A stretch of 33,503 bases of DNA from Candidatus Nomurabacteria bacterium RIFCSPLOWO2_01_FULL_33_17 (GTDB taxonomy: Bacteria > Patescibacteriota > Minisyncoccia > Phycocordibacterales > UBA9973): the NCBI GenBank assembly GCA_001786995.1, contig MFUO01000031.1, forward strand, positions 1 through 33,503, given 5' to 3'. Shown piece by piece: positions 1 through 5,863 of this stretch. The notes beneath the pieces were generated by a model. It worked only from the letters and a program-made list of their open reading frames with translations. It was not told where the DNA came from and searched no databases. How positions within the stretch are numbered: position 1 is the first letter of the stretch; each line of letters opens with the position of its first letter. The position numbers and the translations under genes were made by a program.

Positions 1-115
1 CACTAAGAGTCAAAAGAACCCCCATTTCATCAACGGTTCGAATAATTTCTACATCACTGGGACTGTCTACTAACGCCTTGATTATATAATCAAGAAAGGC
101 TTGATCGTTCTGCAT
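1..115 (-). CDS. khpA: KH-domain RNA-binding protein KhpA (5' part only)
   Basis: I translated the minus strand from the ATG at 115 to the window edge, giving about 38 residues that start MQNDQAFLDYIIKALVDSPS and continue DVEIIRTVDEMGVLLTLS. This matches the N-terminus of the small KhpA/YlqC family (an 'LVEYIVKALVDNPD'-like opening), a single KH domain that binds RNA and usually pairs with KhpB/Jag. The gene lies directly downstream of rpsP on the same strand, the common khpA-rpsP arrangement, with about 70 nt between them. The end is cut by the window. The identification rests on the short N-terminal match plus gene order. Confidence 0.8.
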   Translation of the reverse strand, partial: MQNDQAFLDYIIKALVDSPSDVEIIRTVDEMGVLLTLS

Positions 116-186
116 ATTTAATTATTTATTAACACTTATTTCTACTAAAACTCATTATTAAGAGTGTACACGAATTATATCATGTA

Positions 187-492
187 TTAACTTTTTTTGG
201 CATCTTTACGCTTACCAGTCTTTGATTTCTTTGGTAAAGCATTCTTTTTTGAACCTTGGATTATTTCCTGTTTAACTAAAAAGTTGTGAACAGTGTCGGA
301 AACACCAGCACCTTCTGCAATGCGTTTTACAACTTCTTCTTTATCTACAGTAAAAAGATTTTGTTTCAAATCATAATTTCCAAGAATTTTAATGAATTTA
401 CCACTTTTAGTGGAATTTTTAGAATCAGTCAAAACCACGCGAAAAGCGGGATTATTCTTGCGACCGAATCTTTGTAATCGAATTTTTAACAT
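187..492 (-). CDS. rpsP: 30S ribosomal protein S16
   Basis: 101 aa. It opens with MLKIRLQRFGRKNNPAFRVV, the typical S16 start, and contains the LGNYD and 'VKRIAEGAGVSDTVHNFL' region of the family. The tail from about residue 80 is lysine-rich. S16 binds 16S rRNA and is needed for 30S assembly. It is the first gene of an rpsP-khpA unit and is divergent from rnr. A sigma70-like promoter (TTGACT, 17-nt spacer, TACTAT) ends only 6 nt before the ATG, so the mRNA is probably leaderless; no Shine-Dalgarno sequence is present. Confidence 0.97.
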   Translation of the reverse strand: MLKIRLQRFGRKNNPAFRVVLTDSKNSTKSGKFIKILGNYDLKQNLFTVDKEEVVKRIAEGAGVSDTVHNFLVKQEIIQGSKKNALPKKSKTGKRKDAKKS

Positions 493-498
493 AGTGGC

Positions 499-527
499 AT
501 AGTATCAATAATTTAATCCCTAGTCAA
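499..527 (-). promoter_or_regulatory. rpsP promoter, leaderless type
   Basis: On the minus strand the -35 box TTGACT (522-527) is followed by a 17-nt spacer and the -10 box TACTAT (499-504). Six nucleotides separate the -10 box from the rpsP ATG, so the predicted transcription start is at or next to the start codon. Confidence 0.75.
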
Positions 528-560
528 GCGTCGTTAAATAAGGTAGGATGGAATATATAT

Positions 561-2531
561 ATGAAGAAACATCCACCCCGGCTTACAGCCACCCCTCAAG
601 AGGGGAATAAAAACAAAATAAATAAAAACAAGCAACAAAAAAATAAAAGCCAAAAGCTAAAACCTAACAGCCAACAACTAAAAACCACAACCGGCAAAAT
701 CAGAATGAGTAAATCCGGTAATGGTTTTATTGACCTGCCAGACAATAGCTCGATAATCATACCCAAAGGCATGACAGCCGATGCAATTGACCGCGATACT
801 GTAAAAATAGAAATGCTTCCACCGCGGTTTGGTAAAAAAGGTCTAGCCGGAAAAGTAACAGAAATAATAAAACGCGGTACAACTGTTATTGCCGGTGTTA
901 TTGATTGTGAAGGTAAAACATTTTTCTTGAAACCAATTAAAAAGCAATTCCCTTTTTTAGTTTATTTAAAGCCAGGGCATTTAGGAATATCTACATGTGG
1001 TACGGCAGCATTGGCTAAAATAACTTCATGGTCAAGTGTTATACCTGGAAATATAGAAGGTGAAATTGTACATACATATGGAACCAGGGGTGAACACGAA
1101 ACCGATATGGCATTAATATTGTCGGAAAGTTTAGAAAATCCAACTTTCGAAAAAGCTTTGATAGACACTGTACACAAACTACCAACACTGAATGAAGATT
1201 TAGCAATCCGTGATGGACGACGAGATTTTCGAGATATTACAACATGTACAATTGACCCGGATACGGCTCAAGACTTTGATGATGCATTATCTCTCAAAGA
1301 ACTACCAAATAATGAATATGAAATAGGTATACACATTGCTGATGTCTCACACTATGTCACGGTTGGCGACGCAATTGATTTGGAGGCATATCGTCGCGGA
1401 ACTTCAATATATTTAGTTGATAGATGTATCCCAATGCTTCCGGAAAAATTATCAAATGATTTGTGTAGTCTCAAAGAAGCTGTCCCCCGTTTGACTATGA
1501 GTACTGTTGTAACTTTAAGACACGATGGTAGTATAAAAGACACTTGGATTGGACCTGGAATAATTAATTCCAACAAAAGATTTACCTATAATGAAGTTGA
1601 CGAAATTTTAAAAAATAAAAAAGGTTTACTATATAAAGAACTAAGAATATTAATGGATCTTGCAATTATTATGGAAAAATCTCGTGTTGCCAGGGGCGCA
1701 TTAGTATTTAACCGTGACGAAGTGCGTTTTGTATTAGATAAAAATGGTAAGCCAATAGACATAATTCGTGAGAAATCAAGCCCATCGCATATGCTAATAG
1801 AAAGCTTTATGCTACTGGCTAACACAATTACAGCTAACCATATTGCCGGACGCAACAATGGTGTAGGTAAAAAAGAAGGTATGTATCGTGTTCATGGTGA
1901 CCCAAATGAAATCGCAGTTATGGAATTAGTTTTATTTGCACGCGGTCTTGGAATCAAAACTCCTGCGCATTTTAAAAAATCAGCTGACATTTTAAAACAT
2001 ATCCAAAAAAGTGTAATCAATTTACCCATTGCCCCAATTATCGATGATATGATTATTCGTTGTCAGGCCAAAGCTCATTATAGTGAAATAAACAGTGGGC
2101 ACTTTGGGCTTGCTTTAAAATCCTATACTCATTTTACATCTCCCATTCGCCGATACCCCGACCTTGTCGCACATAGAATTGTCCGTAATATGCTATTGAA
2201 TAAAAATACTCCATATACTGCCAAAGAACTGCATGCAACAGCCGAACATGCCAGCGAACGCGAAGAAAGAGCGACCGAAGCCGAACGAACCAGTATTCGC
2301 TACAAACAAATTGAATTTTTAGAAAATGCTATCAACACAAATCGCACAGGTATGCTTGTGGGTATGACCGATATGGTTATTAAAATCATTGATACGGAAA
2401 CTGGTGGTATGGTAATTTGCTCTCCCAACAAAATCCGTGTATCTCTTGGCGACTCCATCACATACACTCTCCTTGTCGCCGACCGCTTGCAGGATATTTT
2501 AAGTGGGGAGATTAAAGAGAAGAATATTTAA
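561..2531 (+). CDS. rnr: Ribonuclease R family 3'-5' exoribonuclease (RNB domain)
   Basis: 656 aa. A basic, low-complexity N-terminus (about 1-44) precedes a cold-shock-like domain ('GNGFIDLPDNSS', about 45-90). The RNB catalytic domain carries four metal-binding aspartates in the pattern D232-x5-D238-x-D240-D241, followed by 'IHIADVSHYV' and 'FTSPIRRYPDLVAHRIV'. The C-terminal S1-like part (about 590-656) is short and degenerate. The enzyme degrades structured RNA processively from the 3' end. Residue 49 is the next Met but would cut the first domain, so the upstream ATG is kept. The first 16 codons coincide with a dispersed palindromic repeat. The last codons (2463-2525) recur downstream at 3271-3333 beyond an inserted HEPN/MNT cassette. 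Confidence 0.93.
   Translation: MKKHPPRLTATPQEGNKNKINKNKQQKNKSQKLKPNSQQLKTTTGKIRMSKSGNGFIDLPDNSSIIIPKGMTADAIDRDTVKIEMLPPRFGKKGLAGKVTEIIKRGTTVIAGVIDCEGKTFFLKPIKKQFPFLVYLKPGHLGISTCGTAALAKITSWSSVIPGNIEGEIVHTYGTRGEHETDMALILSESLENPTFEKALIDTVHKLPTLNEDLAIRDGRRDFRDITTCTIDPDTAQDFDDALSLKELPNNEYEIGIHIADVSHYVTVGDAIDLEAYRRGTSIYLVDRCIPMLPEKLSNDLCSLKEAVPRLTMSTVVTLRHDGSIKDTWIGPGIINSNKRFTYNEVDEILKNKKGLLYKELRILMDLAIIMEKSRVARGALVFNRDEVRFVLDKNGKPIDIIREKSSPSHMLIESFMLLANTITANHIAGRNNGVGKKEGMYRVHGDPNEIAVMELVLFARGLGIKTPAHFKKSADILKHIQKSVINLPIAPIIDDMIIRCQAKAHYSEINSGHFGLALKSYTHFTSPIRRYPDLVAHRIVRNMLLNKNTPYTAKELHATAEHASEREERATEAERTSIRYKQIEFLENAINTNRTGMLVGMTDMVIKIIDTETGGMVICSPNKIRVSLGDSITYTLLVADRLQDILSGEIKEKNI
574..608 (+). 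repeat. REP-like palindromic repeat forming the rnr N-terminus
   Basis: The sequence holds CACCCCG followed by the palindrome CCCCTCAAGAGGGG (592-605). It is nearly identical, with one substitution and two indels, to the reverse complement of 32567-32603. Here it is translated as residues 5-16 of RNase R (HPPRLTATPQEG); at 32.6 kb the same unit is intergenic. Confidence 0.75.
2463..2525 (+). repeat. rnr 3'-end duplication, copy A (in frame)
   Basis: These 63 bp are the last 21 sense codons before the final Ile and stop of rnr (YTLLVADRLQDILSGEIKEKN). They match 3271-3333 at 56 of 63 positions by my alignment. Four of the seven differences are synonymous; the other three change SG to TW and, within GAG/GAA, one is silent. 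Confidence 0.9.
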
Positions 2532-2541
2532 AAAATAAAAA

Positions 2542-2868
2542 TTATATTTGAACACCAGTATTTTTTATTTCTTCAATCAAAGAACTGCCCCCTAAAAAGT
2601 CTTTTGATGAAAAACCAATTGGCTCAAGCCCTGAAATGACTTCAGCTTTATTCCTATTTTTTAATAAAAACTGAATTGCTTTAATTCTATCATTAAAAAA
2701 AGGAGAAACAATACAAACATCTATATCACTTTTTTCATTATTTTTCCCTGTTGCAGTTGAACCAAAAATAAATACCTTGTCAATAAAAATAGCCTCTTCT
2801 TTTGAAAGTCTTTGTGTATAACCTAAAACCATATTAATTATTTTTTTTGAGATTCTTTTTTTAGCCAT
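2542..2868 (-). CDS. MNT-type minimal nucleotidyltransferase (antitoxin partner)
   Basis: 108 aa. It carries the polymerase-beta-fold signature G36-S37-x10-D48-x-D50 (FGSTATGKNNEKSDIDV). In characterised HEPN/MNT pairs (HepT/MntA) this partner neutralises the HEPN ribonuclease by adding nucleotides to it. The assigned start overlaps the end of the HEPN gene by 31 nt, so the two are translationally coupled; Met13 (2832) would remove the overlap. Its stop lies 10 nt from the rnr stop in convergent orientation with no terminator between. The function is inferred from the motif and the pairing. Confidence 0.88.
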   Translation of the reverse strand: MAKKRISKKIINMVLGYTQRLSKEEAIFIDKVFIFGSTATGKNNEKSDIDVCIVSPFFNDRIKAIQFLLKNRNKAEVISGLEPIGFSSKDFLGGSSLIEEIKNTGVQI

Positions 2869-3236
2869 AAAATTAATTCTTTTGTAAGATTTAGATATTT
2901 TTCAACAATATCTTTCTTATTAAACTTTTTATAAAATTCAAACTTTTCATCACCATATCTTCCAGCAATATTAAAAGAAGAAATTTCATTTAATATATTA
3001 AAATATTTTTTACTGATTTCAAATCCAGTCAAGATAGCAAGTTTTTCCAAATCATGACTGAATGGAGGATTTTCTTTTGTATGTTTTACAATTAAACCTT
3101 TTAGTAATTTTTCGAGACTCAGATGACAAAAGAAAAGAGCTTGGGGAAAATGTTTTAATTTGAAAAGCCCATTTGCAACTTCAAAGTCTTTTTTACTACT
3201 TTCCATCCAAAAATCAATAACTTTACTTTTTGTCAT
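2838..3236 (-). CDS. HEPN domain protein (toxin partner of HEPN/MNT pair)
   Basis: 132 aa from the ATG at 3236; an upstream TTG at 3266 is unlikely because a -10-like box lies between them. The protein is all-helical with the HEPN hallmarks 'KDFEVANGLF', 'ALFFCHLSLEKLLKGLIV' and the late 'AGRYGDEKFEF' segment, equivalent to the RYxx motif of PF05168. I do not see a clear R-x4-6-H RNase motif, so catalytic activity is uncertain. It is the first gene of the two-gene unit. A TGTTATTAT extended -10 element 7 nt before the ATG suggests its own leaderless promoter. The cassette lies between two copies of the rnr 3' end. Confidence 0.88.
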   Translation of the reverse strand: MTKSKVIDFWMESSKKDFEVANGLFKLKHFPQALFFCHLSLEKLLKGLIVKHTKENPPFSHDLEKLAILTGFEISKKYFNILNEISSFNIAGRYGDEKFEFYKKFNKKDIVEKYLNLTKELILWLKKESQKK

Positions 3237-3243
3237 ATTTAAT

Positions 3244-3252
3244 ATAATAACA
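3244..3252 (-). promoter_or_regulatory. Extended -10 promoter of the HEPN/MNT unit
   Basis: The minus strand reads TG-T-TATTAT, ending 7 nt before the HEPN ATG at 3236. No good -35 box is present at the usual distance. Confidence 0.45.
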
Positions 3253-3270
3253 CAAAATAAATACAAGTAC

Positions 3271-3333
3271 TACACCCTGCTTGTCGCTGACCGTTTGCAG
3301 GATATTTTAACTTGGGAAATTAAAGAGAAGAAT
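3271..3333 (+). repeat. rnr 3'-end duplication, copy B (orphaned gene end)
   Basis: It would read YTLLVADRLQDILTWEIKEKN followed by TAA (3334-3336) but has no upstream coding sequence. It sits immediately 5' of the terminator hairpin at 3338-3365. This suggests it is the ancestral rnr end, cut off from the gene by the HEPN/MNT insertion. Confidence 0.9.
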
Positions 3334-3337
3334 TAAA

Positions 3338-3365
3338 AAAGGCCTCCTTTGTGGGGTAGGCCTTT
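3338..3365 (-). terminator. Intrinsic terminator (strongest on the minus strand)
   Basis: An 8-bp stem, AAAGGCCT (3338-3345) with AGGCCTTT (3358-3365), has a 12-nt loop. Read on the minus strand it ends in a run of six T, placing it downstream of the 289-aa gene. It may also have served the ancestral rnr end on the plus strand. Confidence 0.65.
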
Positions 3366-3427
3366 GACTTATTCAGTATATTTTTTTCTCCCTGAATGGA
3401 GTCTAGTTTAAAAACTAGCAAAATTCT

Positions 3428-4297
3428 TTAGTGACCGCCACCGTGATTAGGAGGAGTAGTGTAAAGTCTATTCAATCGTTGATTTTCCTCATAAAGGAAA
3501 TCATTCCTTTCGGATTGAAAATCGTCAGCCCGACGAATTCTTCTACGATTGTGTCTCAACACATTATCTTCCACATCCCAGCTATCTTCAAGTTGGGCAA
3601 TGAAATCTCTGGCTGGCCGTGGGCGTAAAAAATAAATTAATAACGCAATGAGTGCTAGAGACCCAAGAATTATCAATAATATTGCCCACCATGGAAGTCC
3701 TGCTGAGCCGTTGGTCGCTCCTGCATTCACCGCGGCACTACCGCTAATTAAAACTTGGATTGTGTCCATATGTATCTTATTGTTTAAATTTTGATTATTA
3801 TTAAGTGAGCTTGACCCGTCACCTTTCGGGGTTCCACCTGTATTCCCCCAAGTGGTGGAGATAAAGTTTCCTGAATTGAACTTTTTTAAGAGCTCAACCA
3901 GTTTAGTTTCATTCCTAGAGTCTGCAACTAAGTTGCAACACTCTTCTTTAAACAAGGGATATTCCCATCCCATTGCGGGCCCCGAAGGTGTCCTGTCATA
4001 GAATGGATAAAGCATCCGTTTGTTCGCCGCAGTATTTTCATGCGGTTCAGTAAGAATGAAAGTTTTATTCCCGGTGTCGGACATTGCATGTCCATTGATT
4101 TTACACCATTCAACTATCAGGTTTACAATTTGTTCGCCTGTGTTACCAGCATCATTTACAACAGTGTTGTCATAATTACCGGTAGCTAATAGTGAATACG
4201 GAACATTACTAACCTTATGGGCACTTTGTGCACTCGCGTAGAGCGCTGAGAAAGTAATAGCAAGTGCTGCTAATACTCCTATCATGTTTTTTTTCAA
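3428..4297 (-). CDS. Secreted/membrane protein of unknown function
   Basis: 289 aa, not recognised. An N-terminal signal peptide ('KKNMIGVLAALAITFSALYASAQS') is followed by about 175 extracytoplasmic residues with several Cys, including a CC pair ('KEECCNLV') and 'EWCKING'. An Asn/Ser-rich linker precedes one TM helix (about 203-224, 'PWWAILLIILGSLALIALLI') and an Arg-rich cytoplasmic tail ending in HGGGH. The first codon is TTG at 4297, which gives the signal peptide its two lysines; ATG at 4285 is the alternative but would lose them. A consensus-like promoter lies about 26 nt upstream and a terminator follows. The paired Cys suggest disulfides outside the membrane (inference). Confidence 0.75.
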   Translation of the reverse strand: MKKNMIGVLAALAITFSALYASAQSAHKVSNVPYSLLATGNYDNTVVNDAGNTGEQIVNLIVEWCKINGHAMSDTGNKTFILTEPHENTAANKRMLYPFYDRTPSGPAMGWEYPLFKEECCNLVADSRNETKLVELLKKFNSGNFISTTWGNTGGTPKGDGSSSLNNNQNLNNKIHMDTIQVLISGSAAVNAGATNGSAGLPWWAILLIILGSLALIALLIYFLRPRPARDFIAQLEDSWDVEDNVLRHNRRRIRRADDFQSERNDFLYEENQRLNRLYTTPPNHGGGH

Positions 4298-4322
4298 TTT
4301 TTAATTTTCTTGTCTTAGGTAT

Positions 4323-4351
4323 ATAATAGCATATTGGAAGATAAAAGTCAA
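4323..4351 (-). promoter_or_regulatory. Sigma70-like promoter of the 289-aa gene
   Basis: On the minus strand TTGACT (4346-4351) and TATTAT (4323-4328) are separated by 17 nt. The -35 box overlaps the outer arm of the terminator at 4350-4383, so the end of one unit and the start of the next share bases. Confidence 0.75.
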
Positions 4352-4383
4352 TACCCCTCTTGACGACAGTCAAAAGGGGTATT
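4350..4383 (-). terminator. Terminator of the 5679-4426 gene pair
   Basis: A 9-bp outer stem, AATACCCCT (4350-4358) with AGGGGTATT (4375-4383), encloses a TGAC/GTCA inner stem. It lies 43 nt downstream of the 121-aa gene. The U-tract on the minus strand is weak (GACTTTTATC). Confidence 0.6.
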
Positions 4384-4425
4384 TTAATGCTATTTTATAA
4401 GGCTTTTTAGAAATTACCCTAAAAA

Positions 4426-4791
4426 TTACATTTCTTGTATTTTAGACTGTAAAGATTCTATATTTGCTTGGTCAACAATGCCATCAACTTCCTTAACCAT
4501 CTCTTCAAGACTGTTCAATTCGGCTTCTACAAACTGCATATCCCCTGCTAAATCATTCTCAACGGCAGATAATTCAGTTTCCATTTGCACATTTGAAGCA
4601 GCAATATCAGCTTTATCAGCATCGGACATGCTAGTATTATCACTATCAATATCTTCTTGGATAATATCTTTTATTTCTTCTTTTATATCAAAAGTTAATT
4701 CGCCGGAAGACAATAAAGCTAATATTTTATTTTTTCTATCTGCACTCAATGGACTATTTGTAATTTTATCTATAAATTCTTGTTTATTCAT
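4426..4791 (-). CDS. Small acidic helical protein of unknown function
   Basis: 121 aa, rich in Glu and Asp, predicted almost entirely helical with a heptad-like pattern in the second half ('ETELSAVENDLAGDMQFVEAELNSLEEMV'). It has no signal peptide, TM segment or catalytic motif that I can see. It is the second gene of a pair, 15 nt downstream of the 290-aa coiled-coil gene, and a terminator follows. Cotranscription and the matching helical character suggest the two products could interact; this is inference. Family not recognised. Confidence 0.7.
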   Translation of the reverse strand: MNKQEFIDKITNSPLSADRKNKILALLSSGELTFDIKEEIKDIIQEDIDSDNTSMSDADKADIAASNVQMETELSAVENDLAGDMQFVEAELNSLEEMVKEVDGIVDQANIESLQSKIQEM

Positions 4792-4806
4792 ATATATTTT
4801 ATTTAA

Positions 4807-5679
4807 TTAAGCAACCATTGATAAGTTTTCCATAAGAGAAATTTTAGCAGCCAAAGCTTCTTTTCTTTGCTTCATTTGTTCAGCCATATTTTTTGCATCC
4901 ATTTCAGCTTGTTCTGCATTTTGTAAATCAGCTACAGTTTGTGCAAGTTCAGCATCATAATCGGCTTTTGCTTTTTCTAATCTTTTTCGATTTTGCTCAT
5001 CACGATATTTTTGCTTTATTTCGGCAACTTTCATTTTTGCGGACATATAAGCATTTTCTCCATAAGCTTTAACTTTGTCATATCTATCAGCAACACCATC
5101 TTTGACTTTTACTAATTTTTCTACAGTTTTATCTTTTGCATAAGAAGCAACAGCTAATACAAGCTCTTTCTTTTCAGTAGCAAATTCATTCAATTGGTCA
5201 GTCTTTTTATCAGCCCAAGCTCCTACAGCATCACGGCCTTCATTCATTTTATTACCAAATGCAGTTACTTTATCTTTTGACCATTCATAACCGGCTTCTA
5301 CTCCTTGTTCCATTTTATCAAATTTATCATCTACCCATTCTGTGGCGGCAACAGCTTTTTCACCAATAGCTACGCCTAACTCATGAGCTTTTTCATCTGT
5401 ATATTTATCGGCCTGTTTAGCGAGTTCTGGAGCGGAAAGTGTTGCAGCTACTGCTTCACCTCCAAAATGTTTTGTTTTATTCCAAAATCGAGATATTGAA
5501 CTACCAGCTTTAGTAAACCAAGAGGAAACTTTCTCCTTTACACTGTTTAATTTTGTACTAATAGCGGCCATTCTTTCGCGACCCGTGGCAAAAGGATCCT
5601 CTTGCCCACCAACACCTGCTGGAATTTCTGTTCCATCTATTTTTTTCTCACCTGTATCTTCTGTTTTACCTTCATGCAT
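4807..5679 (-). CDS. Apolipoprotein/LEA-like amphipathic helical protein
   Basis: 290 aa. After a hydrophilic, Gly-rich N-terminus (about 1-35), the protein is a long series of amphipathic helices with recurring 'KDKV', 'DKKTDQLNEFATEKK' and 'YDKVKAYGENAYMSAKMKV' units, then a charged coiled coil (about 225-275). There is no signal peptide, TM helix or enzyme motif. The pattern resembles apolipoprotein- or LEA-type repeats, suggesting surface or membrane association or a structural role. It leads a two-gene operon with a near-perfect promoter (TTGACA and TATAAT, 18-nt spacer), consistent with high expression. Function unknown. Confidence 0.72.
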   Translation of the reverse strand: MHEGKTEDTGEKKIDGTEIPAGVGGQEDPFATGRERMAAISTKLNSVKEKVSSWFTKAGSSISRFWNKTKHFGGEAVAATLSAPELAKQADKYTDEKAHELGVAIGEKAVAATEWVDDKFDKMEQGVEAGYEWSKDKVTAFGNKMNEGRDAVGAWADKKTDQLNEFATEKKELVLAVASYAKDKTVEKLVKVKDGVADRYDKVKAYGENAYMSAKMKVAEIKQKYRDEQNRKRLEKAKADYDAELAQTVADLQNAEQAEMDAKNMAEQMKQRKEALAAKISLMENLSMVA

Positions 5680-5716
5680 AAATTAAAATATATACTAAAT
5701 TACGAGTAATAGTCCT

Positions 5717-5746
5717 ATTATACTAATTGTCTATATCTTATGTCAA
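5717..5746 (-). promoter_or_regulatory. Strong consensus promoter of the coiled-coil gene pair
   Basis: Minus strand: TTGACA (5741-5746), 18-nt spacer, TATAAT (5717-5722). Both hexamers are perfect matches to the consensus. The predicted start is near 5710, leaving a leader of about 30 nt, unlike the leaderless promoters elsewhere in the window. Confidence 0.8.
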
Positions 5747-5761
5747 TGATTGGCGCTTAAA

Positions 5762-5808
5762 TTCGCCCCCTGCCAAGGGGGAGATGTCTGAAAGACAGAT
5801 GGAGTGTT
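5762..5808. repeat. REP-like palindromic repeat
   Basis: A CCCCCTGCCAAGGGGG palindrome is followed by a GTCTGAAAGAC hairpin and GGAGTG. This 'C-rich arm, G-rich arm, short hairpin, GGAG' layout belongs to the same class of dispersed palindromes as those near 10.5, 15.9, 32.6 and 33.3 kb. It lies between smc and the coiled-coil operon. Confidence 0.6.
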
Positions 5809-5863
5809 TAAAATTGGAAATAACACAATAAAAAAAGGCCTCTCCTTGCTCTGTTTTGCTCTA

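Noticed and set aside
2542-3236. A complete integrative element with its own recombinase
   Set aside because: The duplicated rnr end suggests integration, but the insert is only about 745 bp and holds just two genes; no integrase or transposase is present in the window.
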